Positions 32,296 through 45,200 of a DNA stretch of 64,000 nucleotides are shown here, piece after piece (position 1 is the stretch's first letter; each line of letters begins with the position of its first letter). The DNA is from Nematostella vectensis. Lineage: Eukaryota; Cnidaria; Anthozoa; Actiniaria; Edwardsiidae. Below the pieces are notes generated by a model that saw only the letters and a program-made list of their open reading frames with translations, was not told where the DNA came from and did no database searches. The DNA is taken from assembly GCF_932526225.1 (NCBI RefSeq), contig NC_064035.1, positions 5,579,501-5,643,500 of the forward strand, in the 5' to 3' direction. Made by a program: the position numbers and the translations under genes.

Positions 32296-34844
32296 TTTCC
32301 ATGTAAAAGTATACTAACATAAAAAGCATTACATTTGTGTCTTTTTTGTAAATTCTGTTTCCATTTTTAAGCTTAATTAAAAAATTGATACTTGTTACTT
32401 ACTCATTTAACTGTTATGAATACTTAAAAATGAATACTTACTCATTTATCTGTTATGAATACTTGAAGTATTACATACTTACGGTATCTTAATTTATTCA
32501 AATTTGACTTTCTTTTGACTGACCTCTTGGCTGTCCAAAAATCTAAATAATATTAAAAATCAATGCAAAAAAGGCCCAGAGTGTATAAAAGCATGCATAT
32601 CTGTCATCCTGGCCTGTAATAAGACTTGCCATCATTATAGTAATGGAAAGAGGATGCTGCACTCAAACAGTTTCAGGCTCTTGAAATATTGTGGATCACT
32701 TGGGGAAATGGACTCCTTGTGCTTGGACCCCTTATCAAATAATATAAGATTTTTTCTCAGACTGACATAACCTTTTTTTGTATATAGACATGGGATCTAT
32801 GGATTGTGATCCTTGGTTTCCTTTAGTTTGCTAAATGGTTCTTTATCATTGTGCAAATTGTGTGATGATTATGATGATTATTTCATCAGTCCATTCATTT
32901 CATGTCAGTGGTTGCACTCTGGAGTCCATTTTTAGTGTCCTAAGATTTGGAAGTGGTGAAGGCATCTCATATGGCCAAGCCTTGGCAAGCCAATCAACCA
33001 AAAGGATTTACAACGAAAAATAATATTTAGAGGAAGGATATAGAAGTGTCATGATCAATGTAGATGGTGCTAATAAAGTTACAATATAAATTGTTTAACT
33101 TTTTTAGTGCACATGCCTAGAAAGTAATAGATGTTCTAGCATTCCATTTTGGTTTGAATGGGTCAAAAATAATATGACCAAGAGCTCTGCAAAGCCCTCC
33201 CATGACAACATTAGGTTAACACATTCACTCTATATAGGTACCAACTCCCTTGCCTTAGCTTCAAAATACCCAGTTTGTGGCTATTATTTCCTGGTTTGAT
33301 AAGATGTTGAGAATTAAGGCAAAAGTCAATAGCTTGGACATATTTCATACTATGACTTTGATAACCAGGATTTACAAGCTTTGATTTGTTGGTGCCCTGC
33401 TTCAGTCCGTGAAGAGAAAAATCTGTCTTTGCACCAAAAATGTCAGATTCTTAGAAGTTGAGTTAACACCATGCCAAAATGAATTACACAAAATGGGCCA
33501 AATAAGCCCAGGAAGAAAACCACTTGACAACTTCTATCCTGCTGGATCTTGTGGACTGTGTCAACAGTTAGGGACAAATACAGACTTTAAAAGAAAAATG
33601 TTGACACCATTCAGATGTGCTTTTTAATACACTATATTTTGGCAGGCCAATACCTGCAGTTAATATTTAATAGTAAGAGTAGCATGTTTGCAGCTAATAT
33701 GAACAACTTCAATAATAATTGAGTGAAAAAATGATAATTATAATAGGGAGTTGTGTAAACTAAGCTATTTTACAGTAAACAAAAGTCAACAATAAAGCTT
33801 TTTGAGTAGCAAAACACATTCATGAATGTAGCAGATATCATTAAAAGAAAAACTTCAGGGTATTTTCCTTATCATTGCATATAATTATCTATTACAGCAA
33901 AATAACAGACTGTTATTATTACAGGGAAATAATAGACTGTGAGTGGCAGCATAATCTTCCCCACAAGAGTATTTCGGAAAGATTTGACAAGGACTAAAAG
34001 TGCATTACTATAATGGTGGCAAGTCTTACATTATATGCATGCTTTTATACCTTCCTTGCCTTTTTTTGTAATGAATATAAAACGTATTATAGTTTCTGGT
34101 CAGCCAAGAGGTCACATTAGAAATGACTTCAGTCGATAGTAACTCTAATACACATCCTCTCATTTTTTGGGAAGTCAAATTTGATGAAAGTATTCAAAAC
34201 AGATCATAAATAACAAGTATAATTTTTTTATTTAAATGGAAATAGAATTTACAAAAAGACACAAATATCCATATTGAGGTTGCCTTTTATGTTAGTATAC
34301 TTTTGCATGGATATTTCTTACAATTTCTTACCAGATCAGGACAGTCAGTCCAGGACATGGGTGTTGATACAAACACAGTTCCAGCTTTGAAGAGCTCGTT
34401 TAATAAAAATATTTAACAAAAACAAGACATAAACTTTCGTATGTTTTTTTCTTACACTATTGTTAGTAAGTTAGTTAGCAGTATCAAAAACCTTATGATA
34501 ATATCGCCTCTAAGCTATATAGATCGATACAAATGAACACTTATTTTTTGCAAGAGCAAGAAAAAATGTACTCGTAACAAAGTTTGAGTCCACTTATGGA
34601 GAAATAAATAGTCCAAGGCTAGTGAGGAAATGTTTTTTTCTCTGTGGCTAAAAGGGTTCAGAAATTAGAAGGCATATAACGATGTAGGAAGACTTTGAAA
34701 AGCAAGCGTCGTTTTCCCCTTTCTCTGCCGCCATTTTGGATTCCTTGGGACAAAGTCAAATTTTTCCCGCCTGTCATCTGATTGGCTAATCCGCGCGTCT
34801 AAAAATAGCCTGATCCTATGAAACGCCGTGACACCTTTATAGTA

Positions 34845-35960
34845 CCAGAATATGGGGAAGCAAGAGACCATGATATAAGAGAACGAATCCCCGTGGCCCA
34901 TGATGCCGCCCATGAAAGCTATTTTTATTTCGCGAGCTTGTCGATCATAGCATCCATATATGGTTCATCGCGCCATATTTGGTTATGGGCACCTCGCGAG
35001 CTATAGTTTTTCACAATTTTTTTCTTCTTGACTTCGTTCGCTACCTGTTTTTATCCTTTTAGCTGCTTCTCATAGCTCATGATTACAATGCTACTTGTAG
35101 GGTGGTGTCCTGGTATCTGTTAAGTTATCTTATGTTCAGTTATCTAAATGTTATATAAATAATTGAACGGGAAGACGTCGGGGGGACAGCGAATTTGGAG
35201 TTTATTCAAGATGCATCGGGCTGACTCCTAAATAGTTTTTTTTTTCTCTTCAATACGGTGAGATGGAAAACTTAGGCATTCTCAGTCTATGTTATGTATT
35301 TAAATACATAACTTTGATTTTTTGATTCTTTGATTTACAATATTTTTAGATGAATGAACTTCAATTCTTCACGCAAATGTTCAGAAATCATGTCACTCAA
35401 GAGACCCTTGTCACCGGAATAAGATTTACTTCATTATGGAGACTTGAAATCTTTTATTTAAGAAATATCTGTCTTAATGACCACAATATCGGTGTGAATA
35501 TAATGGTATTAAGTTCTGGATGTATCTTTTTCATTAAAAGGGAATTGGAAGAGAATTGTGTGTTGTAAACACATATTTATGATTGATTGTTGTTTTACTT
35601 ACTTATAATTTGCGAATCAGCCGTGAAAACTTTTACTTTGACCCAAGCCTAAAATCACGAACTTTATGCATTTCAATGTGCGAGAAACGGTTAATTGGAT
35701 CCAGCGTACTCTATGGAAAATCATTTTCACAGCGTTTGTAAAAAAGGATGGTTTTCGGTCAAAAAGATTTCCATAACATCCTTTGCCGGTTCACATCGCG
35801 CGTTTGACTCATGTTGCTAGGAAACGTGAGCGCTAACCAATCAGAGGCGTATCTAAAAAATAAATGCTTGTTCTAAAAATAGCTTTCACGGACGTCATCA
35901 TTGGAACATACCCTAATACGGGGGATTCGTTCTCTTACATCATGGTCTCTTGGGGGAAGT
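34845..35960. repeat. Inverted pair of about 90 bp flanking 35 kb
   Basis: About 34845-34935 is the reverse complement of about 35870-35956, sharing the block GGGATTCGTTCTCTTA and CATGGTCTCTTG. The spacer of about 0.9 kb is AT-rich without coding evidence. It contains an X-box-like GTTGCTAGGAAAC with a CCAATCAG beside it near 35810-35850. Confidence 0.6.
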
Positions 35961-36762
35961 TGGTTGCCCCTACTTATGAACCCCTGTTGAGTAATTTTTT
36001 TAATGATTTTTCAAAGGTCCTGAAATCCAGATTATTTGATATAATTTGGGTTTCTGTTAGATTAACGCTAAATCCATGCTTGGCTGTATGAAGGAGAATT
36101 TAATAAAAAGGAATACAGAAAAAAAATATTGCGTTTTGAAATAACTTGGCGACAAAAATGCTTTCTTTAGAAAACGCAGAACCGGAAGTGAAACAAAGCC
36201 CGCGCGTGCTCATTCGGCCTGCTCAGACACACTGATATCTCACATTATGAAATTGAAATGAAGTTTAAAAACAAATTCCAATAGTTTTCGTGGTATTTAC
36301 ACTTCAAAGGAACGATATCCGTCATGTCATGATGAAAATTGAAGTTTTTTAAAATTCTGAAACAGCGCGCGCTACTTTAAAATAAAATTTTCAGTGCGTG
36401 CGCGAGCGTTTGGTGTTTGCAGCGCGCGCAGGTAAATATCATCACCCGAAAAGACTGAGATAAAGTCAAATTTTGGGAACTTGAAACGCATATTTTTATT
36501 TCTTTTACTTCAGGAAAGCTTGGAATGACAAATTCTGACAAGAATGACAAGAATCATGCAGTTTTTCCTAATAAGAAATATATTAGTTTCCTTATATGGA
36601 AGTGACCGCGTTTGGCAAAAACTACAATTTTTGGATAAATTTTCTTGATATGATGATGATAATGGTGATGATGATAGTTCGTTCGGCCATTTGCAGCCTT
36701 TTTTAGTCAAAGTTCTTCAGAAACCTATTACGAGAGAACGCAAGGGCTACCGAGAGTCTAGG
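35961..36762. other. Unique-looking intergenic DNA before copy B
   Basis: No exon, RNA gene or repeat boundary recognised. It has several GCGCGCGC-like stretches around 36360-36430 in otherwise AT-rich DNA. Confidence 0.4.
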
Positions 36763-37589
36763 GATCGAGGTGCTTACTCTGTGAAAGCGCGTCTTTAAAA
36801 TAAGAGAAAGAAGTCTTCGTACTTACTCGGCCATACTGCGCTTCTGTCATGAAATAAGGAAATATTTCGTTTCTGGTCGCGAGTTTCTTCATCATGCTTG
36901 CTTCTTTTTTTAAAAAATAACGTGTAATATGTCGCTGCACTCTTCTTCGCGCGGGGAAAAATTATTCCTCCATTCAGAGGCTATTGTGACATTTTAAGTT
37001 CATTGAAATGGTTTTCGAGGACATCTTTCTATGTATGAAGTGATTGGATGTCTTTCTTTTGCCCTTTTATTGTTATCGGATTACGCAACGTATGATTCTG
37101 AGGTTTTACAGAGAAAGACCTAAAATAAAATAAAAAAAGTTGCATGCCGCACAAACTCTTGACGCGTGCGGCGAATAAACGACAATATTTTATATATGGC
37201 CTTAATCAACGCGATTCATAGTCACTGTTTACATGAATAAGCGCCTCGGCGAATTTGTCCGATTGTCCTAGAAAGTGCAAAGAAGCTAATACAATAAAGC
37301 TACTGCCATAAGTTTTGCGAAGTGAGAGCGTTTAGAAATAGGGGAAAGTGAATAGAGTCGACCAAACCTTAGCAAACAGGGGGAATGGCCAGGGGATGGG
37401 TCTTTCGCAAAAATGTCACATATGCTCGTTTTATTCCTTGGGGTACAAACAATGTCCCAAGTGCTTGCAATGGTGAATTGTGTTGAGGTGACGTGGTGCC
37501 TTAGAAAGACCACAGCGTCCCTCGACTGCCACATCCCGCGTGCGTGCCTTGTAGCCCGACCAAAACAATACAAATCAATGAGGCATAAT

Positions 37590-38640
37590 ACCTTTAAGAT
37601 ATTTAAAAAATCCTAATTTATTAATGTTGAAAACTGGACTCCCTGGAGAGTTACAATAATAACAGATAGATTATAACAATACATTTTGAAGATGAATGAC
37701 AAATTTTTTTGCAAGTGCTAAAAATTCAGCTTTCCGCTAAGAAACTTTTTGGATTGCTTTCGATTTACGGACACCTTATCGCTTTCAGACTCTGTATTCA
37801 TTCTCCTTCGTAATTGTACACTTTCTAGTGAGCGAATACGAACCAGGGCTTTGTAGGTTTTTTTTTAAGTTTACAATACATTTCCGCCCATTCTTCTATA
37901 TCGAGATATCCCAAAGTTTTTTGGGCGGATAACTTTGAGGGAAATGGGATATGTACAAGAGAGGTTGTGGCAAAGGGGTAACCCAAAACTACCTCAGAGT
38001 GACAAACGTACAAAATGACTTGTGTTTTGAATACCGTTTTATTGTGCTGGACTCTATAGCGACAAGCAAATATTGCAGCCGGCCCACCGGAGTAGGGTGA
38101 TACTTTGTGTATTAGGATATTAAAAATATCCTAATTTATTAATGTTAAAAACTGGACTCCCTGGAGATTTACAATAATAACAGATAGATTATAACAATAC
38201 ATTTTGAAGACGAATGACAAATTTTTTTGCAAGTGCTAAAAATTCAGCTTTCCGCTAAGAAACTTTTTGGATTGCTTTCGATTTACGGACACCTTATCGC
38301 TTTCAGACTCTGTATTCATTCTCCTTCGTAATTGTACACTTTCTAGTGAGCGAATACGAACCAGGGCTTTGTAGGTTTTTTTTAAGTTTACAATACATTT
38401 CCGCTCATTCTTAGATATCGATAGATATAACAAAGTTTTTGGGGCAGATAACTTTGAGGGAAATGGGATATGTACAAGAAGGGTTGTGGCAAAGGGGTAA
38501 CCCAAAACTACCTCAGAGTGACAAACGTACAAAATGACTTGTGTTTTGAATACCGTTCTATTGTGCTGGACTCTATAGCGACAAGCAAATATTGCTCTAC
38601 AGCCGGCCCACTGGAGTAAGGTGATACTTTGTGTAAGATT
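37590..38640 (+). repeat. Local tandem duplication (about 520 bp, two units) only in copy B
   Basis: About 37590-38105 is repeated at about 38106-38640: AATCCTAATTTATTAATGTT, the CTTTCCGCTAAGAAAC block and CTCTATAGCGACAAGC all recur in order. Copy A has a single unit at about 11760-12230. It lies upstream of gene B. Confidence 0.85.
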
Positions 38641-38989
38641 ATCTGGGGCGCCTGTGTCAACACATACAACCTTTATATCGGCCCTCGTGTTCCGCCCCTA
38701 TGTAGGACCACGACGGACGGGCTGATCACGAGAAGGTACAGTAACGAACTACCATTTGTTACCTGAGTGTAGGAATTAAATATAGTAATAAGCAAGTCAA
38801 AATATCTAGAAAATTTTGAACAAGCAAACGATATGCCAGAGGAAAAAATACCGAGTAGTCAACGTGCTGCGAAAAGCAAAGCTCCGTAACCTTCGCCTCC
38901 CAGCTTGTACTAATTCAACGACAACACCTATTAACTTTATACACAGAAGAATGCAAAAATGAAGCGAAGAACTTATCTCTACAACCGTC

Positions 38990-38997
38990 TATAAATA
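38990..38997 (+). promoter_or_regulatory. Candidate TATA box of astacin gene B
   Basis: TATAAATA about 290 bp before the start codon, conserved with copy A. Motif and position only. Confidence 0.3.
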
Positions 38998-39283
38998 ATA
39001 GGCGAGTTTACAATGCCGTAGTCGTATGTAGATCATGAAACTTGGCTTTTTTACGTCATAGTTTTAGGGTACGCAGAAGAGGAATGGCTTAGGGGAGAGG
39101 GGAGGTTTAAACCTTGAAAGGGGCGAAATCTAAAGAAGTGGTTATCGTTTTTCTGCAGTACCACTTTTTTAAGGTATCCGTGCTTCGTAATTTTATGCAG
39201 TGATATCGGATCTTTTGTTGCTCGCGATGGGTATTTCGAATGGATGCATTTTGTACTTAAAGATTTAACGCTACGAAGCCACG

Positions 39284-42200
39284 ATGTTCTTGCTCGTTTT
39301 CCTGTTTCTGACGTCCTTGGCAGATGCTCAGGAAAGAGGAACGCCGGGCCAACGTCCAGGTATGATTCAAAACTCAACCTTATTTCAGATCCACCCGACT
39401 GGTCTGCGTATTTATATAAGCTGCATCCTATCGTGACTAGTCGTGTTATTGGGTGAACAATATTCAATACTCTGGTTATAACGAACACGACTATTCGGAT
39501 ATTTTGATTGATTTATCATATTAACTTAATCCTTCTGTTTTCATTTGATTACTCTATCACTATATTATAAACATCCAATATCCAAACCCTTCAAAATAGA
39601 AATATATTTGCTTTTCACTGACGAATCGTCAGTGATATCGTGTTCGCAAACCAGAGTATAAATAAGATTCGCCAAAAACTGGTTGTCGACTCTGTCATAT
39701 TTTGATTATTATTGATTGCAATACCTCTTTTCCGCAAATAACCTATAGTAAGCGGTTTCTCCGATGAACGGTTTCCCTAGATATCCACTCTTTATGACAT
39801 CATCATCGTTTCCTAGAGCTCAACCATAGCCCTGAGTCCGCGCCCCACCTCTACCATGGCGACATCAAGCTAACACCGATGCAGAGGGCCAACATTGAGA
39901 GATACGATAATCCATATGGTCCGAGCACGGGTCGCGCGGCCAGTAGCCAAGACAAGACTCGCTGGCCCAATGCGGTGATTCCTTACGAGTTTGACTGCTC
40001 CATAGGTAATAAGCAAGAATGCTTATCTACCAGCCAATGTGCGTCACGAAAGTGTGTGTTGAGAGAAGTGTTAAGGCTAGGACTAGGTTTGTCTGCTTAG
40101 CAGCCGCTCTTAAAGTCCCACACGCCTTCCCCACAAGCTTGTGGGCCAGGGCTAAAAGGAACAAGCATTGCTCTAATTCATAGCTCTAACGCACTAGATT
40201 ATAGCGTTGATTATCTCTTAAGATCAAGCCAACTCGCATAGGGATCCCGGGGGGGGGGGGGGGGGGGGTGGGGGGGTGTGGACTCTCCAGAAAAGTAAGA
40301 AAAGTACTCGGGGCTGCTCGACCTATCTTTTAGTTTATAAAATTCTTACCAACTGCTATCTCTTAGGGGGTGTTTTAGGATTCTTCGATTCTGCTATCTT
40401 TTAGGGGTTTTCGCGCCCGGGGAGGAGGAATTTTTCGATTTTGCTATCCGATTCTGCTAAATGGTGGCCCAATCGCTCGAAAGGTATTTTACAATAAACC
40501 ACATGTCAACCGATCGGTTGATACTTCCGGCTATATTGTCGGTAAAATAACAATACAGGATCCGTCAGTATCTTCAGATCGCATTAAAATTCAGGGTTAA
40601 AAATTCATTCGACCACACCCAATGTGCTATCTCTTAGGGTTAAAATTGATTTTCTTCGAAGCCCCCCCCCACGGGATAGGGCTCTAACATCCCTGCTAGC
40701 TGCTGTCCTGTTACGCCCTGATAAAGAGGTTGCTTAGTAGATGATAGAGTACGGTGCTTATTCTTGAAAGTTAACTAAAGACTGATTGCGATAAATTTTT
40801 TCGTCAAGCAAACATGGAAAGCGCAATTAAATCCACGAAGCAAGCCATGGCGGAGTGGGAGAGCAAGACCTGTATCCGATTTGTCAAGCGAACAACAGAG
40901 ACGGCTTATCTGTCATTCTTTAGGGGACAGGGGTAAGCAGGCCCGTACCCAGGAGGGAGGGGGGGGGGTGCAGTGGGTGCGAACGCACCCCCTCACAACG
41001 GCCGAAAGTCCACTTTTTGTTCTCAATAGATGAGCTATTTGTATACAAAACTATAAATCATAAGCTAGATCACTCTGGTATGAACAATCCGACAATAAAC
41101 AAGGCATAAAAAATCCTTTTTTGTTCTTTCGGAGGTGGTTAGATTTTTATCAGAGAACTCCCTACCCCCTCCCCGTAAAAATTAGGTCCACATTTTCGGA
41201 TTTCGCACCCCCCCCCCCCCCCCCCCCAAGAAAAATCCAAGGTACGGGCCTGAAAAGTTAGAAAATTTGCTCGACTTTCTGGAAAGGAGGTAGAGCCCAA
41301 CTTATGAACCAAACTATGGATTGATTCGTTCAAAACATAAACGCTATCGTTAAAGAAGTCATGAATCGATTATGATTCACTTATTCAGAATAAAATGTCT
41401 AGCATCTATCCACCGTGTGGATAGATATGAAAACTGTTTAGGTTAGGGTTTGCACTTCGATAGGGAACAGCTACTTGTGCGCCGATACACCTGAATTAAC
41501 ACCTTAATCACAGAAACTTGAGATAAGAACGAAGATAAAAACATTTCTTTTGAACGCTTTACCTTTAATTGCTGTAAAAAGTTATTTGTTACAGCGTCCC
41601 CCACCCCCGCCATATTTTTTTATCCCTCCCCCTAAGGCTATAGTCATTGAATATTTGCAGATGTTGGGGTCACGTGGGTCACACGGCTAACTACAAGAGT
41701 CAGATCTCCATTGGCGACAACTGCGACTTTCAGCACGTGATGACTCACGAAATTGGTCATTCTGTGGGTTTCTGGCACGAGCAGAGTCGACCGGATAGAG
41801 ATAACTATATCCAGGTCCTCTGGGAGAACGTCGTGGACGGTATGGCTAGATTTCCACTATCAGGGGCGTGGCATAAACATAGTCTAGAGATAGTGAATCG
41901 AGTGATCTTTATCTACTGAGGCAGTAAGAAACATATGGCGTACTTTAAGCAGTTGTGTAAAATTGTGGCTTTCAGTGATCTAGTTCCTGTGTTTTTGTGG
42001 ACCACGGTTTACTCAAGAATGCCCCATTAGGGAAGAAACGGTAGCTAGCCTAAAGAATTCCTTAGAATCTATCTGGTTTTCCTGGATATACGTCAGATGT
42101 ATTGAGAAAGGCATAGAATTTCAAAGCTCAATGGATGCGCAACAGACTACTTAATCCTTTATATTTTTATCCAGGACTCCATGACGCATTTGAAAAGCGA

Positions 42201-45200
42201 AAATGGGGCACGGAGGTCACGGACTACGGAAGCAAGTACGACTTTGCTTCCATAATGCACTACCCGTTCACAGCCTTCTCAAAGAATGGAAGGCCGACCA
42301 TCAAAGCCATCGCCGATATGCAGGGCAAGACCCCGTATGTAGCTCTAAGTGCAGATGACGCCATGCAGACGAACGCCATGTACAAGTGCAATGGTAAATG
42401 TGTGTGTGTGTTGGGGGGAGGGGATGCCATGTACAAGTGCAATGGTAAATGTGTGTGTGTTGGGGGAGGGGAGAGGACGCCATGTACAAGTGCAATGGTA
42501 AATGTGTGTGTGTTGGGGGAGGGGAGAGAACGCCATGTACAAGTGCAATGGTAAATGTGTGTGTGTTGGGGGGAGGGGATGCCATGTACAAGTGCAATGG
42601 TAAATGTGTGTGTGTTGGGGGGAGGGGATGCCATGTACAAGTGCAATGGTAAATGTGTGTGTGTTGGGGGAGGGGACGCCATGTACAAGTGCAATGGTAA
42701 ATGTGTGTGTGTTGGGGGGAGGGGAGAGGACGCCATGTACAAGTGCAATGGTAAATGTGTGTGTGTTGGGGGAGGGGAGAGGACGCCATGTACAAGTGCA
42801 ATGGTAAATGTGTGTGTGTGTTGGGGGGAGGGGAGAGGACGCCATGTACAAGTGCAATGGTAAATGTGTGTGTGTTGGGGGAGGGGACGCCATGTACAAG
42901 TGCAATGGTAAATGTGTGTGTGTTGGGGGGAGGGGAGAGGACGCCATGTACAAGTGCAATGGTAAATGTGTGTGTGTTGGGGGAGGGGAGGGGATGCCAT
43001 GTACAAGTGCAAATGGTAAGTGTGTCTGTGAGGGGAGGGACGCCATGTACAAGTGCAAATGGTAAGTGTGTGTGTTGGGGGGAAAGGAGGGGACGCCATG
43101 TACAAGTGCAAATAGTAAGTGTGTCTGGGGGGGAGGGGACGTCATGTACAAGTGCAAATGATAAGTGTGTGTGTTGGGGGAAAGGGACGCAATGTACAAG
43201 TGCAAATGATAAGTGTGTGTGTTGGGGAAAGGGACGCAATGTACAAGTGCAAATGATAAGTGTGTGTGTTGGGGGAAGGGACGCCATGTACAAGTGCAAA
43301 TGATAAGTGTGTGTGTTGGGGGAAGGGACGCCATGCACAAGTGCAAATGATAAGTGTGTGTGTTGGGGGAAGGGACGCCATGTACAAGGGCGATGGTAAG
43401 TGTGTGTGGGAGGCTCCCATCCTTCTCACACGCAATTGTAAGTGTGTTTGTGATGAGGGAGGAGAGGAGGCCATGTACAAGTGAATGTGCGTTTAAGGGT
43501 TCCTTTTTTCTTCAACAGCTGTTATGAGGAAAAGAATGGCAGACGATTTTGATGCACACTTCAAGCCAGCTCCACGTATAGGAAAAAGATGTAAGTGGTT
43601 TTCATACCCCCTGCGGTTCATTGTCATACGCCCCCTGCATGAAAATATCACACCCCCCCTGAATGGTACTACCATTAAGACATAGACATAAACATAGACA
43701 GACATAGACAGATTTTATTAGAGTGCCGTGAACAAATAAGTACATAGGCCATTATGCTCTAAAATTTATAAGTGGGGTTGCCTATTTAAAAAGCAGTCGT
43801 AAATGTATTTAGCTACAATGCTGTGGTGTTTTTTTGAAGCTATTAAGTCTATAAAGTTTTGGAAATGTATATTTAGTTGTTGGGAAAGAGTATTTCTTTG
43901 TAAATTGAGCATTTGACTAGAAAGTGTTCTTCGTTCTCCATAGTCTGAAAGCGCGGGCAAACCCTTGATTTTGGTGTTATTTAGTTTTTATTGTAGCGAC
44001 CTCTTTCAATTTATAGAATGTGATCGCTTGTTCTTAGTTTTGTTAGTGCCCTACGATATTCTATATTCGATACTTTTAGTAAATATTCCTCTAGTTTATA
44101 TTCTGATTTGAATTATCTGAATGTTCTTAGTTTGTTCCCTCCAATTGGTCTGGAATTATCATCGAAAAGGCTTGATCTCTAATAAATCTTTTATTTCGAC
44201 ATCTTCTAACCTCTGTTTGAATTCTTTATTTGTTTTTTTATTGATTTAGTGTCTAAGATATCATCGCTTTGGGACTCTCAACCGTAGCCATAACCGTTTT
44301 AAAACAAAAGTGCTTTAGTTTCCATTGCCCAGTTCAGCGTGCTTCGCTATTCTGTATTATGTATTCGTCGAGTGTCAGAAGGCGCGCCCAAAATGATATT
44401 GTTTTTGCTTTTATCTCGACTATAACGGAGAATTGTCCTAGTTCTGCTGTGCAGGCTTTGTTTGTGCCAATAACATAGCGCCTTCCTGTGGCATCACCCC
44501 CACCCCCACCCTGTTGCAGACTAGTGCACTTATGTGTCCTTGTCTATCTGTTGTAGCAAATACATGCTCTGATAAATCCCAGAACTGTCACAACTTCAAG
44601 TCGTACGGCTATTGCACCCACACGAATCACGTTGACAGCCTCCTCTATTGGTGCCCAGTCACCTGCGACATGTGCAGCTCAGGTAACCCATTCTTCTATT
44701 GTCTTTTCTGTGGTGCAGATATCGGCCAAGGGCCGCTTTCCAGATTTCACGATAAATAATAAAGCTACACACCATGTTAAAATAAGTAACATAAATAATA
44801 TAGCTAAACACCATGTTAAAATAAGTAACACAAATAGACAAGCAGAATCGTGGGCTTGTGGAACTTAATGTAGCTCCTTTTTACATTTCGTATAAAATTC
44901 CAGTCTGATTCAAGGACCATTCCTTTTCCTCAAAGCCCTTCTCCTCCTTGATCTAAACCCCTTCCCCCTGGACCCACACTGACTAAATGAGTCCTAATGA
45001 ATGGATCGCTCGTTTCTTAGATTCTTGCATGGATAAGAGTGGCCAATGTAAGTCATGGGCCGAAAATGGTCACTGCCAGACCGCGGTGGAGGCAATGAAG
45101 CTAGACTGTCCCTACTCTTGCGGCTTTTGTGGTAAGTAGAATTTTGAAGTGGAAAACTTTGAGCGCTTGAACTCAGTGGCGACTTGAGCGACAATGGCTA

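Larger units (their letters stand above)
30429..34835. mobile_element. 4.4 kb non-autonomous DNA element with long terminal inverted repeats (GGTGTCACGGCGTTTC ends)
   Basis: The left arm (30429-31026, resuming at about 32296-32660) is the imperfect reverse complement of the right arm (34835 down to about 34010). The ends are GGTGTCACGGCGTTTC and GAAACGCCGTGACACC. The outermost 130 bp match at about 95 per cent and contain a CCAAT-type motif. The middle (about 32660-34010) is AT-rich with no transposase. The sequences just outside the two ends join into one copy of a repeat that is present uninterrupted, inverted, at about 35870-35990. This supports the boundaries. Confidence 0.7.

Noticed and set aside
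42260..43346. Minus-strand open frames of 280-345 codons in copy B
   Set aside because: Same minisatellite artefact as in copy A.
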